Notes: a model not told the origin generated them from the letters alone. 64,000 nt of DNA from JAFDWR01 sp038216655 (GCA_038216655.1 JBBQPZ010000003.1:1-64000); one strand, 5' to 3'; positions 1 through 8,629 are shown, numbered from the stretch's first letter. Translations and numbers: made by a program.

Positions 1-75
1 GATGCTCGCCCCCGCGTCGATCTCACCAAGAACCTTGAGGATCTGCTCCTCCGTGTATCGTTTCCGTCCTGCCAT
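1..75 (-). mobile_element. IS3-family transposase OrfA, 5' end only (cut by window edge)
   Basis: Read on the minus strand from the ATG at 73-75, the frame begins MAGRKRYTEEQILKVLGEI, the usual start of the helix-turn-helix OrfA protein of IS3 elements, which binds the terminal inverted repeats and is joined to OrfB by frameshifting. Only 25 codons lie in the window; the rest is off the left edge. About 54 bases upstream of its start lies a terminal repeat (129-141), so this is the left end of an element pointing out of the window. The TGACC-type terminus and OrfA sequence fit the IS407 group; the subgroup is inferred from memory of the family. Confidence 0.7.
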
Positions 76-128
76 GTTCGTCTCCTATTTTGGAGCCGAA
101 TCCTCTATTCTTGCCCTGGAAAGCCTAA

Positions 129-141
129 GGGGAACCGGTCA
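129..141 (-). repeat. IS3-type terminal inverted repeat (left end of the minus-strand element)
   Basis: The plus strand reads GGGGAACCGGTCA, so the element begins 5'-TGACCGGTTCCCC on the minus strand, followed by the OrfA start. Near copies occur at 926-937 and 1106-1118. The wider 35-40 bases before each copy are also alike (GAATCCT ... CTGGAAA in the first two). Confidence 0.65.
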
Positions 142-853
142 CCGTGAGTCCGCTCCGGACAGGGACGTGGCGCTTCGAGATCGCCTCCGCAGCGTCTGGA
201 GGCCCAATATGGGCTACCGGATGGCTCATGCGCTGGTGAAACCAGAGTTCGCGCCGCTGAACGTCAAAAGAGTGCATCGGGTTTGGAAGGAGGAGCGCCT
301 GGGCCGGATGAAGCGCTATCGCAAGAAGCGAACGGGCAACAACGTTCCTTTGAAGGCGGAAGAGCGAAACCATGTGTGGTGTCTGGACTTCTGCTTCGAC
401 GCCTGCCTGAATGGAACCAAGCTCAAGGTGCTGGCGATCGTGGACGAATTCACTCGCGAGTGCCTGGCATTGGAAGTGGCCACCAGCTTCAAGTCTCTTA
501 GGGTGCAGAAAGTCCTCTCAGCCCTCTTTGAGAGCCACGGCGCTCCCAAGTTCCTCCGATCCGATAACGGCTCCGAGTTCATCTCCAGGAGCCTTGCTGT
601 CTTCCTTTCTCAGTCTGGGACCGAGAGCCGGTTCATCAAACCAGGAAGCCCCTGGCAGAACGGCCACGCCGAGAGCTTCAATTCCAGATTGAGAGCCGAA
701 CTCCTCGATGTCGAGGTCTTTCACAACCTAGCGGAAGCAGAGGTGAAGCTGGCGATCTTTCACCGGTTCTACAACCACCAGCGTCCCCACTCGTCCCTCG
801 GCTACCGCACACCCGCGGAAGTCATGTCATTATCGTCGAGGAACTCATCTTAA
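142..853 (+). pseudogene. IS3-family transposase OrfB, 5'-truncated remnant
   Basis: About 236 codons of an IS3 OrfB (rve/DDE integrase core). Visible catalytic positions are the Asp in CLDFCFD, the Asp in RSDNGSEF and the Glu in NGHAESFNSRLR, and the C-terminus RPHSSLGYRTPAE is typical. The HTH_21-type region (GYRMAHALVK ... VHRVWKEE) survives, but the normal first 40-50 residues are missing: the frame runs leftwards straight into the terminus of the minus-strand element at 129-141. The frame continues to position 2, but that part is antisense to OrfA and is not transposase. I read this as a copy cut by insertion of the left-hand element; it still has its own right end at 926-937. Activity is unlikely without the N-terminus. 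Confidence 0.75.
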
Positions 854-925
854 AATGACTTCACGAATGGGGGCTGACCAACAAGAGGAGAGCAGAATCC
901 TATATTCCTAGACTGGAAACTTATT

Positions 926-937
926 GGGGACCGGTCA
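926..937 (+). repeat. IS3-type terminal inverted repeat (right end of the OrfB remnant)
   Basis: GGGGACCGGTCA, about 72 bases after the OrfB stop, matches the terminus at 129-141 with one base missing. It abuts directly, without spacer, the broken OrfA at 935-1048. Confidence 0.6.
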
Positions 938-1048
938 AGTCTGAACCCCGATTCCATGCGTGCGACCGACCGAGGCGATGCTCGCTCCGTCGTCGATCTC
1001 CTTCAAAACCTTCAGGATCTGCTCCTGCGTGTACCTCTTCGCGCTCAT
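935..1048 (-). pseudogene. IS3-family OrfA fragment, 3'-truncated
   Basis: From the ATG at 1046-1048 the minus strand encodes 37 residues starting MSAKRYTQEQILKVLKEI, clearly related to but distinct from the OrfA at the left edge. The frame ends at a TGA supplied by the terminal repeat of the neighbouring element (935-937), so the insertion of that element cut the gene. The matching left terminus of this third element is at 1106-1118. At least three related IS copies are therefore stacked here. Confidence 0.65.
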
Positions 1049-1105
1049 TCCTCTTCCTCCATTGTGGAGAAGACGAATCCTACGGATCACAAGTGGTCAT
1101 CCTTA

Positions 1106-1118
1106 GGGGAACCTGTCA
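1106..1118 (-). repeat. IS3-type terminal inverted repeat (left end of the third element)
   Basis: GGGGAACCTGTCA, one mismatch to the terminus at 129-141, 58 bases upstream of the OrfA fragment start. From here to 1301 no gene is seen; the plus-strand frames over 1093-1516 carry no recognisable protein. Confidence 0.5.
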
Positions 1119-1301
1119 GCAACACGTAAAGGGCGAAGTTGATGAGACTCACTGCGGAAATCGAACGTGGCGAGCTCATTCTGCTGAAGTTGGAATCCCG
1201 ACTAATCGTCTTTTTGGCGTACTTGTTCGATGGTTCAGACCAGCTTCAGAGAGATGCGACGAGCAGCCGAAAGCTTCTAGGTCCCAAACACCTTGAACAG
1301 A

Positions 1302-2054
1302 CTACAATTTTGAACACCACCGATAAATACGATAAGATTCAAAACCACGAAACTCCTCCCGCACTTTCTTGGCAAGAGACGGTATTCTCTCCGAAACCTT
1401 CAGGTCACTATCAATCAACATCAACGAGAATAAGGCATGCATTGCGCGCTCTTTCTGGGTGGATCGCCATCTTTCGTAGACCCCAATCAAAAGCGAACCT
1501 GCTTCAGCCGGCTTAAGGAAAATCATGCACTTCGCCGAAGCCAGATCCGCCATCGAAGCTAGCACTGAATCATCACAACCCGCCACGGCAACTCTAAGGC
1601 ACTTATACCCGTGTTCTGCCCAATACTTGCGCGCTGTCGGAATCTTTCGGTTCGCATTGGCGAGCGCCCAGCATACTAGACCCGCAGACAGCGCCTTCCT
1701 TCCATCCAAGATCCGCAACATATCATCCCCACCATTTGACGCACTAATCGCCGTCTCTGAATCAATGCTGTCTACCAGATGATTATATGAAAGTAGCGCT
1801 AATGGTTCCCTATGCAGAAATAAGAGGTTGGATGGCGACAACGTTCCATTGTAGTCAATCAGTTCTTGCGTCCAAAAGTGTGACATCCTCACTCCTATGC
1901 TCGCGCGAGGAAGCTTCTCATCTAAGGGAAACTGATGGATTTCCTCAGCTCTCCCGGATAGCGGAGAGCAAAACAACAACCACAAGAGAGTCGTCGTCGG
2001 CAACCGACGTACCACACCGAACCAATGCGAAGTTAGATTGCACAATGTTTTCAT
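1302..2054 (-). CDS. secreted protein downstream of an Rhs tail; candidate immunity protein
   Basis: The frame is open to 2261, but the ATG at 2054 is preferred: a GGAGGTG ribosome site lies 10 bases upstream, and the protein then begins with a signal peptide (basic residues, then LPTTTLLWLLFCSPLSGRA with a likely cut before EEIH). The product is about 250 residues, with no family recognised. It starts 19 bases after the stop of the second Rhs tail module and reads the same way, so the two are probably co-translated. In Rhs loci the gene after a toxic C-terminus is usually its immunity gene; an export signal would put this protein in the periplasm. That role is inference from position only. 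Base composition is lower in GC than the core genes. Confidence 0.55.
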   Translation of the reverse strand: MKTLCNLTSHWFGVVRRLPTTTLLWLLFCSPLSGRAEEIHQFPLDEKLPRASIGVRMSHFWTQELIDYNGTLSPSNLLFLHREPLALLSYNHLVDSIDSETAISASNGGDDMLRILDGRKALSAGLVCWALANANRKIPTARKYWAEHGYKCLRVAVAGCDDSVLASMADLASAKCMIFLKPAEAGSLLIGVYERWRSTQKERAMHALFSLMLIDSDLKVSERIPSLAKKVREEFRGFESYRIYRWCSKL

Positions 2055-2073
2055 AGCAAACAAACACCTCCGA

Positions 2074-2982
2074 CTATTCAAGATGGAAAGCAATTCCGCA
2101 ATGTGAGTCAAGTGGTGAACGACATTCAATATGCAGAAACCATCGAACGGTTGCCTGGCAAGGGGGACTCCCAAATTGACCTGGGTCAGGGTCGCCGCAA
2201 CAAGTCCTAACGTGCCAGTCAATATAAAGTGGAAAAGATTCTGCGTCAAAATGGCTCGCATCGATGTCTACCGTGCAGTCATTTACACTTTGTTTTGAAC
2301 CATCGCCAAATCCAGGAGAATCATTACCATCCATTCCGTATAAACAAAAACCGATAGGATATGGCCCTGCGCACCTGGCATGCCAATCCCAGCTTGGGGT
2401 AACAACAGGAGGACCTTCGATTTTTTCCAAGCCAAAGATCCACTGACCAAAAATCGAAGATGTTGGTCTTTCAGTACAAGCACAAGCCGAAGGACACCTG
2501 AGCAAACAGAAAAATCTCAGAACAACATTCGCTTTCACCTTGAAGTCATTGCCACCGTGCTCAATTGAATTAACTTCATCGGTCTTCCAAACACCCAGCC
2601 CTATCGCGTCACATTTCAATCCACTAGGGTCAATCTTCCACAATGGACTTGCGCTAGCATAACCATAAGCTGGTTCACGGGGCCAAAGTCTATCAGCACT
2701 AATCCATCGCGCTCCATTCGAGTCGAAGTGACGAGCCCTAACATAATGAAGAGGGCTCGCACCATCGCACTGACGATACCCCCAAGTGCCGATCCAGCCA
2801 AGAGCAATACCATTGGGGCCGTCCCCTATCCCGTGAGGCGTGTAACTTGAGGTCGCGGTCAGAATGCCGTCCACCCGAGCTTTTGTGACAGACCCAAGTG
2901 CATCAGCGATCAATAAGCTGATCACCCCGCCGCTCGATTGCGCGCGTACGCGGCTATTTATCGTGTCATAAGACTTCTTCAA
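2074..2982 (-). CDS. Rhs repeat-associated core module with unique Cys-rich C-terminus (second tail cassette)
   Basis: About 302 residues. The first ~125 carry the Rhs-associated core (YVRARHFDSNGARWISADRLW ending in DPSGL), the conserved cap before the variable tail. The ~175-residue tail has many cysteines and no recognised toxin motif. The only possible start close to the core is a TTG at 2980-2982 that overlaps a TGA (TTGA). That TGA closes a short 11-codon open stretch (from 3014, MKYDGLGELSS) resembling the end of the big Rhs protein at 4149 (DGPEYVGEL). So this looks like a displaced tail cassette carrying a scrap of the repeat body upstream, in the same frame relation as the first tail has to its body. 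The 226 bases between this and the first tail hold no other gene. Confidence 0.6.
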   Translation of the reverse strand: MKKSYDTINSRVRAQSSGGVISLLIADALGSVTKARVDGILTATSSYTPHGIGDGPNGIALGWIGTWGYRQCDGASPLHYVRARHFDSNGARWISADRLWPREPAYGYASASPLWKIDPSGLKCDAIGLGVWKTDEVNSIEHGGNDFKVKANVVLRFFCLLRCPSACACTERPTSSIFGQWIFGLEKIEGPPVVTPSWDWHARCAGPYPIGFCLYGMDGNDSPGFGDGSKQSVNDCTVDIDASHFDAESFPLYIDWHVRTCCGDPDPGQFGSPPCQATVRWFLHIECRSPLDSHCGIAFHLE

Positions 2983-3207
2983 CTGGATAACTCACCTAAC
3001 CCATCATATTTCATCAGAGTAGAAACATCCTACGACTCGAAGGTCGGCCCGGTCTAGCCATGAATCAATCCTACATGGGGCTTAGATTTCTGCATCGAAC
3101 GATTGCACCCTAAAGAAGGCATCAAACAATTCCCTCATTAGTGCGGGCTGTCGCGCTACTCACAGCTAACGCAACACTATAGAACAAACTCTTGAATTGA
3201 CCATGAT

Positions 3208-4140
3208 TCATGGGGGATTAACGCAAAGTCCATTTGTCCCAATTAGGCCAGTTGGCCACCCCAACTGGAAATCGACCTTATCGCCATTGACGTCATAGGT
3301 GATCGACTGATAAAAATGTAACTCAACAGCTTCAACACACTTCCCTCCGCCGCCCCGAATCCGTACCGTTATGAACAAGTGACGTGTCTTCTCCCCAATT
3401 ACCTGATATACCTCCTTGATTCGCTGAGTCGTGAGACTTGGTTCATCATGAAGTGTTCCACTCGTAATATTGCAGTTGAAGCGACGCTTATACCAATCCT
3501 CGAAACCAAACGCAGTAGCCGTGTTTCTCGTCAGCCATGTGCCAATTTTATAATTCTTCGTTAGCGGAAAGTTTGAACACTCATGCCACTCGAGCGTGCA
3601 ATCCCCACCAGCCAGTGATTCTTTGTAAGCAGTCAGGAAGAAAACACCAAAGTTTGTGCCATAACGTGGCAAAGGATCGCGAGGATTCAGATGGGACGGT
3701 TCGTTCGAAAGAGTAACCGCCGGAGGCGGTGGTGTTGGCCACAAAAGAACCGGATCACAGCAGCACTTTTCCTGACAGGCCAATCCGCTAGGATCAATCA
3801 ATGAGACAGGGTTCGCAAGATAACTGAAGGCCGGTTCCCGCGGCCACAGTGGATCCTGGCTTGTCCATCCCGCCGTTGACGGAGAGTAGTGTCGAGCTCG
3901 GACGTAGTACCCCGACAATTGGGATGGCAATGGTCGATAGCCCCAAGCCCCTACCCAGCCGAATATCGCCCCCGGTGGGGGAGACCCCTGTCCAAAGGGA
4001 GTAAACTCTGCAGCTCTGGTGCCGTCCTCGTCACGCACACTTGTCAACGAACTCAGCGCATTCGGAGAGTAGATCAAGTCCTTTCCATCAGCATGCTGCG
4101 CTCTGATTTGCCCATTTATTGTATCGAATGTAGCGTGCAT
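3208..4140 (-). CDS. Rhs repeat-associated core module with variable C-terminus (first tail)
   Basis: About 310 residues: the conserved core (GYYVRARHYSPSTAGWTSQDPLW ... SLIDPSGL, split here by PREPAFSYLANPV) occupies residues ~1-120, and a ~190-residue tail with a CQEKCCCD cluster follows. It starts 8 bases after the stop of the 1273-residue YD-repeat protein and in another frame, although one continuous polypeptide is normal for Rhs proteins. Either the split is natural and translation is coupled (GGAGAA lies about 14 bases before the ATG), or an ancestral fusion has broken. The tail is unlike the tail at 2074-2982, whereas the cores are similar (TINGQIRAQ / TINSRVRAQ; WPREPA in both), as expected of exchangeable Rhs tips. 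The toxic activity, if any, cannot be read from the sequence. Confidence 0.65.
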   Translation of the reverse strand: MHATFDTINGQIRAQHADGKDLIYSPNALSSLTSVRDEDGTRAAEFTPFGQGSPPPGAIFGWVGAWGYRPLPSQLSGYYVRARHYSPSTAGWTSQDPLWPREPAFSYLANPVSLIDPSGLACQEKCCCDPVLLWPTPPPPAVTLSNEPSHLNPRDPLPRYGTNFGVFFLTAYKESLAGGDCTLEWHECSNFPLTKNYKIGTWLTRNTATAFGFEDWYKRRFNCNITSGTLHDEPSLTTQRIKEVYQVIGEKTRHLFITVRIRGGGGKCVEAVELHFYQSITYDVNGDKVDFQLGWPTGLIGTNGLCVNPP

Positions 4141-4148
4141 TTGAGTGC

Positions 4149-7100
4149 TTACAATTCTCCAACATATTCAGGTCCATCCCAAACTATTGTTGTTATAATC
4201 CCTGCAGTGCTTTCCGTAAATTTGAAGCCGTTGAACCTATACGTACAGGTAAGGATTGACCCGTTGGGCTGTTGCACAGAACGCATGCGATTCTCCTTGT
4301 CCCAAGTTAACGTGGTCAGGGCAGCAGCTTCGTTAACATTTACAAGGTTTCCAGCCCGATCAAAGCTGTAGGTGGTTATTGTCGAACCCTGAATATTCGT
4401 TACAAGTCGATTCGCAAGGTCGTAGGTGCTCGTGACAACAGGAGACCGCTCGCCGTTCGAGATTAAGTTATTTACCGAGTCGTATTGATAGTTGTAATCC
4501 CACCCATCAACGCCGGAGCGGACCGATCTGATCAGTCTATCCTTCAAATCATAGGTAAACGTTGATTGAAGATGCCCGATCGTTTGTTCCGTAGTACGAT
4601 TGAGGTTTGCATCGTAGGTATATGTCAATAGCTGATCGGGGCTCGGTTCTCCCATCGCCTGATCCAGAATGCTCAAGACATTTCCCAAGGGATCATGCGC
4701 CACGACTCTAACCATTGCTCCCTGGTTGGTGACACCGATTTCCTGGCCTCTTCCGTCGTACTGAAGCGTTGTGACTTTACTGGCCGCATTGATGAAGGTA
4801 GTGACCCGATTTTCAGCATCGAACATGTAAGTTCGAACGCCACCATCTGGATCTGTCATTCCCGTTCGATTTCTCGCCCCATCGAGTCGAAAGGACATTA
4901 CAATTGGCCCGGGTTCAGTGGTTCCCGTCAGCTCGGCTCTCAGGTTGTACGAATATGTCGAGATGCCATTCCAATCGATTAACTTCGTTAGGTTCTGAAT
5001 CGGGTCATAGCTCAATGTTGCCAAGGTTCCATCGCTATACATCCTAACTATTTCTTGCCCCAAGGCGTCGTAGGTATAAGTTGTGAGATCGCCTGTGGCT
5101 AGGGCCCGGGTGACTTGATTGCCAACCGAGTCGAACGCAGATGTCGTCATGAATCCGATTTCGTTAATAACAGCTTGACGGTGCGATCGTGGAGTATAGA
5201 TCGTGGTGATGATGCCAGATCGCGGTCCGATTAGTGCAATGTTTCGCCCGTCAGAGTCGAACACAGATGTTACGACAGTGTTGAGTGGGTCCTGAATCGC
5301 AATCTGCTGGTTCAGGCGATCATAAGTTCTTGTCACTATAGCCCCGAGCGGACGGGTCATCGAAATTTCGTTTCCGTTCGAGTCATGGGCAAAACTTGTT
5401 GAGAAGCCGAGCGGGTTTGTAGTTCGAGACCTCAGTCTTCGAGAGTCAAATGTCGTAGTTGAAGTATAACCTAGGGCGTCAGTTACGGCGATGCGTTGGC
5501 CGATGGAATCATAAATCTGGGTTCGACGATAACCAAGCGGTGAGAGGGTTCCAATTTGCTGCCCCTTCCCATCATAGACGCTCGTACTAACTTGTCCGAG
5601 AGGATTGCACGTTGAGATCAATCTCCCATTTTGGTCGTATTGGTTCGTGGTAATGAAGCCGAGCTGATCTTGTGTTTGCACAACTCGTCCATTTTGATCG
5701 TAAGTATATGTAGTCTCGTTGCCTGCCGCGTCTTGCACCGACAATAGTTGGCCCGCTAGATCGTAGGTATTAGACGTACGATAGCCTAACGCATTGATGG
5801 TGGCGCTCACGCGGTTCGAGTCATTTCCGTAAACCGTGGTGCTTAAGAACCCTAAAGAATCTTGGGTAGCTTCCTTATTTCCGGCTGCATCGTAAAGGAT
5901 TGTAGTTCGGTTCCCGAGCGGATCTATTTGCGAGATCGCCTGCCCAGCTAAGCTGAAGCTCGTTGTGCTTATGAACCCAAGCGGTGTTTGATTGGAGACT
6001 TTCCGTCCGACCTTGTCATAAGTAAAGCTCGAAAGGAATCCGAGTGCATCCTGCCGAGCAATGACACTTCGTGCGTTATGGACGTTAGTTGTTCGGTTTC
6101 CGTTCGCATTCTGGAAAGCATTTGGCCTAGAAGATGAATCGTAGGTGTAGGTCGTTCTAAACGCTAGGGCATCAACGTCTGCGATCCTGCGCTTGGATGC
6201 ATCATAGACGGTCGTTCGGATATTGCCGAGGGCATCCACGACCTCGGTGGGATAACCCATGTTGTCGTAGTTGTAGGTCGTGACGAAGCCGAGCGCGTCT
6301 TGCACCGTCGCGGGCTTGGACCAGCGGTTGTACGTTGTAGTTGTTCTGAAACCCATCGGGTCAACGGTCGCAATTGGAAGACACGTGTCGTAAATCCAGC
6401 GAGTCATCTCACCGGCAGCGTTGGTCTGAGAAACAACATTGTCGTTGGCGTCGTAGCTCCACGAAGTTGTTCTCCCGATTGGGGCAGTGCTGGCGATCCG
6501 ACGATTGAGAGAATCGTAAACGTTTGTTACCACTCCGCCATCGGAGTTGGTCTGGACAGTCGGATTGCCCCAGGTGTCGTACTGGTAACTCGTGATCAGG
6601 CCACGAGGATCGGTCATCGCGGCGAGCGTTCCATCGCTATTCCACGTCCACTTTGTTAAGCGCCCGAGAGGGTCCGACTGCTGGACCATGTTGCGGTTGC
6701 CATCGAACGCCCAGGTCGTGATCGCACCCTCTGCGTCGACTTGCGTCGTCCTATTGTTGCTGGCGTCGTACTGCCAGGTAGTCACGTAGCCGAGCGAGTC
6801 GAACGAATTAATGACCTGGCTGCGAGCGTTATAGACGATGCTCTGGGCGTAGCCGTACGGAACTTGCTCGGCCACCTGTCGACTGTTGGCATCATACGAG
6901 TAGGTTGAGATGTAGCCTTCAGGATGTCCGAGGCTCGCTAACAACCCGCTCGTGCTCATCGTGTGAGTCGTTACCGATCCAGACGGAGACGTCATCGCCG
7001 ACCCGGCGGAGTGAAAGGCGCTGAAGTACGTCCAATTCCAAATTCCTGCGCCCGCCGCCATGCTAGCGACGCGGCTGCTGGAATCGTACATGTACGTTGT

Positions 7101-7970
7101 CGCGTAACCCCGCGGGTCCGTTATCACGTTGAGCATGGCGCTCGGAGCACCAGCGAGCGCATACGAATACTGGGTCGCGCAACCTAGCGGGCTCGTGAAG
7201 GTGGTCAGTTGGCGATTGGCATCGTACTGCATCGTCCAGACGCGAGCGGCCCAGTCCGTTACGGTCGAGAGCAGCGAGGTGGGAGTGCCCGCAACATAAG
7301 TGAACGTGGCCAGTTGTCCACCCGGCACTTGGATCGACTTCAACTGACTCGCAAGCGGTCCAGTTCCGTAAGTGTAGGTCTGGATGCTGCCGTTGGGGGT
7401 CGTAACCTTCGTTAAGCCAAAGATCTCGGGACCACTTCCGCCCGCAGCAGCTCCTTGGTCCGAATAGGTTAAGACGGTTCCGTCAGGGAGCGTCTCAATA
7501 AAATCTGCGCCACTCTTAGTAATGACCGAGCCACTGTATTGAGTTGAACTCGGGTTGTAGTTAGATCCAGATTTTGCGTAAGCCGCGCTGGAGCCATCAC
7601 CACGAAGGACGATGACACTTGATCCGCCATTGGTGTTGGAGAGGATTTGAGCCTGAACGCTGGCCGAGCGATTCTTTCCCCACTGAGTGTCCGTATTGGA
7701 CTGGCCTAGGTAGTAGAACTCTATCGAAAGGTTGAACTCCTTGGCTTTCAGGACAATCTCTGGATCGACAAAGAGCTCGCCCGTTCCAGGCCGTGGCGTC
7801 GCCCGATACGGGTGACCAGGAGAGAGGTCGGGATACTCCCGCGATGGGCCAAAGCTCAATCCTTCCGGGGCAAGGGCTTTCGATGGCGTTGAATTAGATT
7901 GAGTTGACCCATCTGTGAGCATCGGCCCAGCCGTGACGTCATTAGAGGAACTGTTTTCCATATCTGTCAC
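4149..7970 (-). CDS. Rhs/YD-repeat protein, large repeat body
   Basis: 1273 residues. From roughly residue 240 to the end the chain is a run of ~21-residue YD repeats, each with the pattern D-x-L/A-G, then T-T-x-x-Y-D, then G-x, dozens in all; such repeats fold into a beta-strand cocoon that encloses a C-terminal toxin. Residues 1-240 are a Ser/Gly/Thr-rich lead with no clear signal peptide in this frame. It ends IVWDGPEYVGEL-stop just before the conserved core, which is encoded separately downstream. The start is uncertain: GTG at 7970 (VTDMENSS) follows an in-frame TAG by only two codons, and a proline-rich stretch continues upstream of that TAG. Nucleotide repeats within the gene invite recombination. 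It is probably a cell-surface or secreted competition protein; GC is lower than in the chromosomal core. Confidence 0.75.
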   Translation of the reverse strand: MTDMENSSSNDVTAGPMLTDGSTQSNSTPSKALAPEGLSFGPSREYPDLSPGHPYRATPRPGTGELFVDPEIVLKAKEFNLSIEFYYLGQSNTDTQWGKNRSASVQAQILSNTNGGSSVIVLRGDGSSAAYAKSGSNYNPSSTQYSGSVITKSGADFIETLPDGTVLTYSDQGAAAGGSGPEIFGLTKVTTPNGSIQTYTYGTGPLASQLKSIQVPGGQLATFTYVAGTPTSLLSTVTDWAARVWTMQYDANRQLTTFTSPLGCATQYSYALAGAPSAMLNVITDPRGYATTYMYDSSSRVASMAAGAGIWNWTYFSAFHSAGSAMTSPSGSVTTHTMSTSGLLASLGHPEGYISTYSYDANSRQVAEQVPYGYAQSIVYNARSQVINSFDSLGYVTTWQYDASNNRTTQVDAEGAITTWAFDGNRNMVQQSDPLGRLTKWTWNSDGTLAAMTDPRGLITSYQYDTWGNPTVQTNSDGGVVTNVYDSLNRRIASTAPIGRTTSWSYDANDNVVSQTNAAGEMTRWIYDTCLPIATVDPMGFRTTTTYNRWSKPATVQDALGFVTTYNYDNMGYPTEVVDALGNIRTTVYDASKRRIADVDALAFRTTYTYDSSSRPNAFQNANGNRTTNVHNARSVIARQDALGFLSSFTYDKVGRKVSNQTPLGFISTTSFSLAGQAISQIDPLGNRTTILYDAAGNKEATQDSLGFLSTTVYGNDSNRVSATINALGYRTSNTYDLAGQLLSVQDAAGNETTYTYDQNGRVVQTQDQLGFITTNQYDQNGRLISTCNPLGQVSTSVYDGKGQQIGTLSPLGYRRTQIYDSIGQRIAVTDALGYTSTTTFDSRRLRSRTTNPLGFSTSFAHDSNGNEISMTRPLGAIVTRTYDRLNQQIAIQDPLNTVVTSVFDSDGRNIALIGPRSGIITTIYTPRSHRQAVINEIGFMTTSAFDSVGNQVTRALATGDLTTYTYDALGQEIVRMYSDGTLATLSYDPIQNLTKLIDWNGISTYSYNLRAELTGTTEPGPIVMSFRLDGARNRTGMTDPDGGVRTYMFDAENRVTTFINAASKVTTLQYDGRGQEIGVTNQGAMVRVVAHDPLGNVLSILDQAMGEPSPDQLLTYTYDANLNRTTEQTIGHLQSTFTYDLKDRLIRSVRSGVDGWDYNYQYDSVNNLISNGERSPVVTSTYDLANRLVTNIQGSTITTYSFDRAGNLVNVNEAAALTTLTWDKENRMRSVQQPNGSILTCTYRFNGFKFTESTAGIITTIVWDGPEYVGEL

Positions 7971-7976
7971 TTGGGA

Positions 7977-8208
7977 CTAGGTGGGCAAGGCGCAAGGCGG
8001 TCCAGGAAGTGGCGAGGGAGTCCCCGGAGGCGGGCAACTGTTGGTGCCCGTGCCAATTTGGGGAGTCGGGGATATTCCCGGCCGCATTCCCTGGTACAAG
8101 CAGTTGAGGGTGCAACCAGACGGCGAGCAGGAACCGCCCGAAGGTGCACTTGACGTAAAGGGCAGACTAGCCACGATTGGTCACCGTAATATCCTTTGAA
8201 TGGTTCAT
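7977..8208 (-). pseudogene. broken 5' end of the Rhs gene (frameshift plus in-frame TAG)
   Basis: Upstream of the long Rhs frame, and in the same frame, lies a 65-codon Ser/Pro/Cys-rich stretch (8174 down to the TAG at 7977-7979) ending CALPT-stop. Further up, an ATG at 8206-8208 with an AGGAA site 6-8 bases before it opens MNHSKDITVTNRG and then hits a stop in a different frame. One frameshift and one stop suppressed would join all three into a single N-terminus. This suggests the Rhs gene has lost its proper start and may be decaying. Alternatively these are unrelated short frames and translation starts at 7970. Confidence 0.4.
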
Positions 8209-8245
8209 CTCAGATTCCTAGCTCTTCCTAAAGGCCTTGCTCAGC

Positions 8246-8605
8246 TCACTTGATTCCCAACGCATCCCTGAGCGCCAACACCGTCATGTCAGCAAAGTGG
8301 CCCTTCCCTTCCGGGAGGCCCCCCACGAGCAAAGTCAAGTCCTCAGCCATAATTTTCGATGCCTTGTCTACACCAAGGCCTTTGGATACAAGCCAGCAGA
8401 TGGTGCTGCCCGTGATCCTCGAAGAAGGACAGCCGTGAGTTCGGTAAGCCGCCCCTCGGATGATTCCTTCTTCAACCTTCAGCCAAATCTCTAAGAACGC
8501 TCCCTCCCCAGGCTCCCCTTCGATGCCGTGGTGGGTTGCCCGTTCCAAGGGACCACAGAAGCGGACATCTTGCGCACGCGTCAAAGCTTGCTCGGATAAA
8601 GACAT
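8246..8605 (-). CDS. IscU/NifU-N-like protein lacking two of three cluster cysteines
   Basis: 119 residues matching the Fe-S scaffold fold: LEIWLKVEEGIIRGAAYRTHGCPSS, then VSKGLGVDKA and LVGGLPEGKGHFADMTVLALRDAL. In IscU the cluster ligands are three Cys; here only the one in HGCPSS remains, while the first Cys-Gly is EGEPGEG and the last is replaced in GHFADM. Canonical scaffold function is therefore doubtful, and no isc or suf genes are nearby. The ATG start at 8605 has AAAGGG just upstream. It is a lone gene between the Rhs locus and the DprA pair. A degenerate or repurposed scaffold is likely. Confidence 0.65.
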   Translation of the reverse strand: MSLSEQALTRAQDVRFCGPLERATHHGIEGEPGEGAFLEIWLKVEEGIIRGAAYRTHGCPSSRITGSTICWLVSKGLGVDKASKIMAEDLTLLVGGLPEGKGHFADMTVLALRDALGIK

Positions 8606-8629
8606 GCCCTTTGAGAGTTGGTACGTGCA

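Noticed and set aside
4140..4165. Programmed -1 frameshift joining the Rhs body and core
   Set aside because: The overlap has no slippery heptamer of the X XXY YYZ kind; reinitiation or an ancestral break fits better, though the repeated frame relation is kept as a finding.
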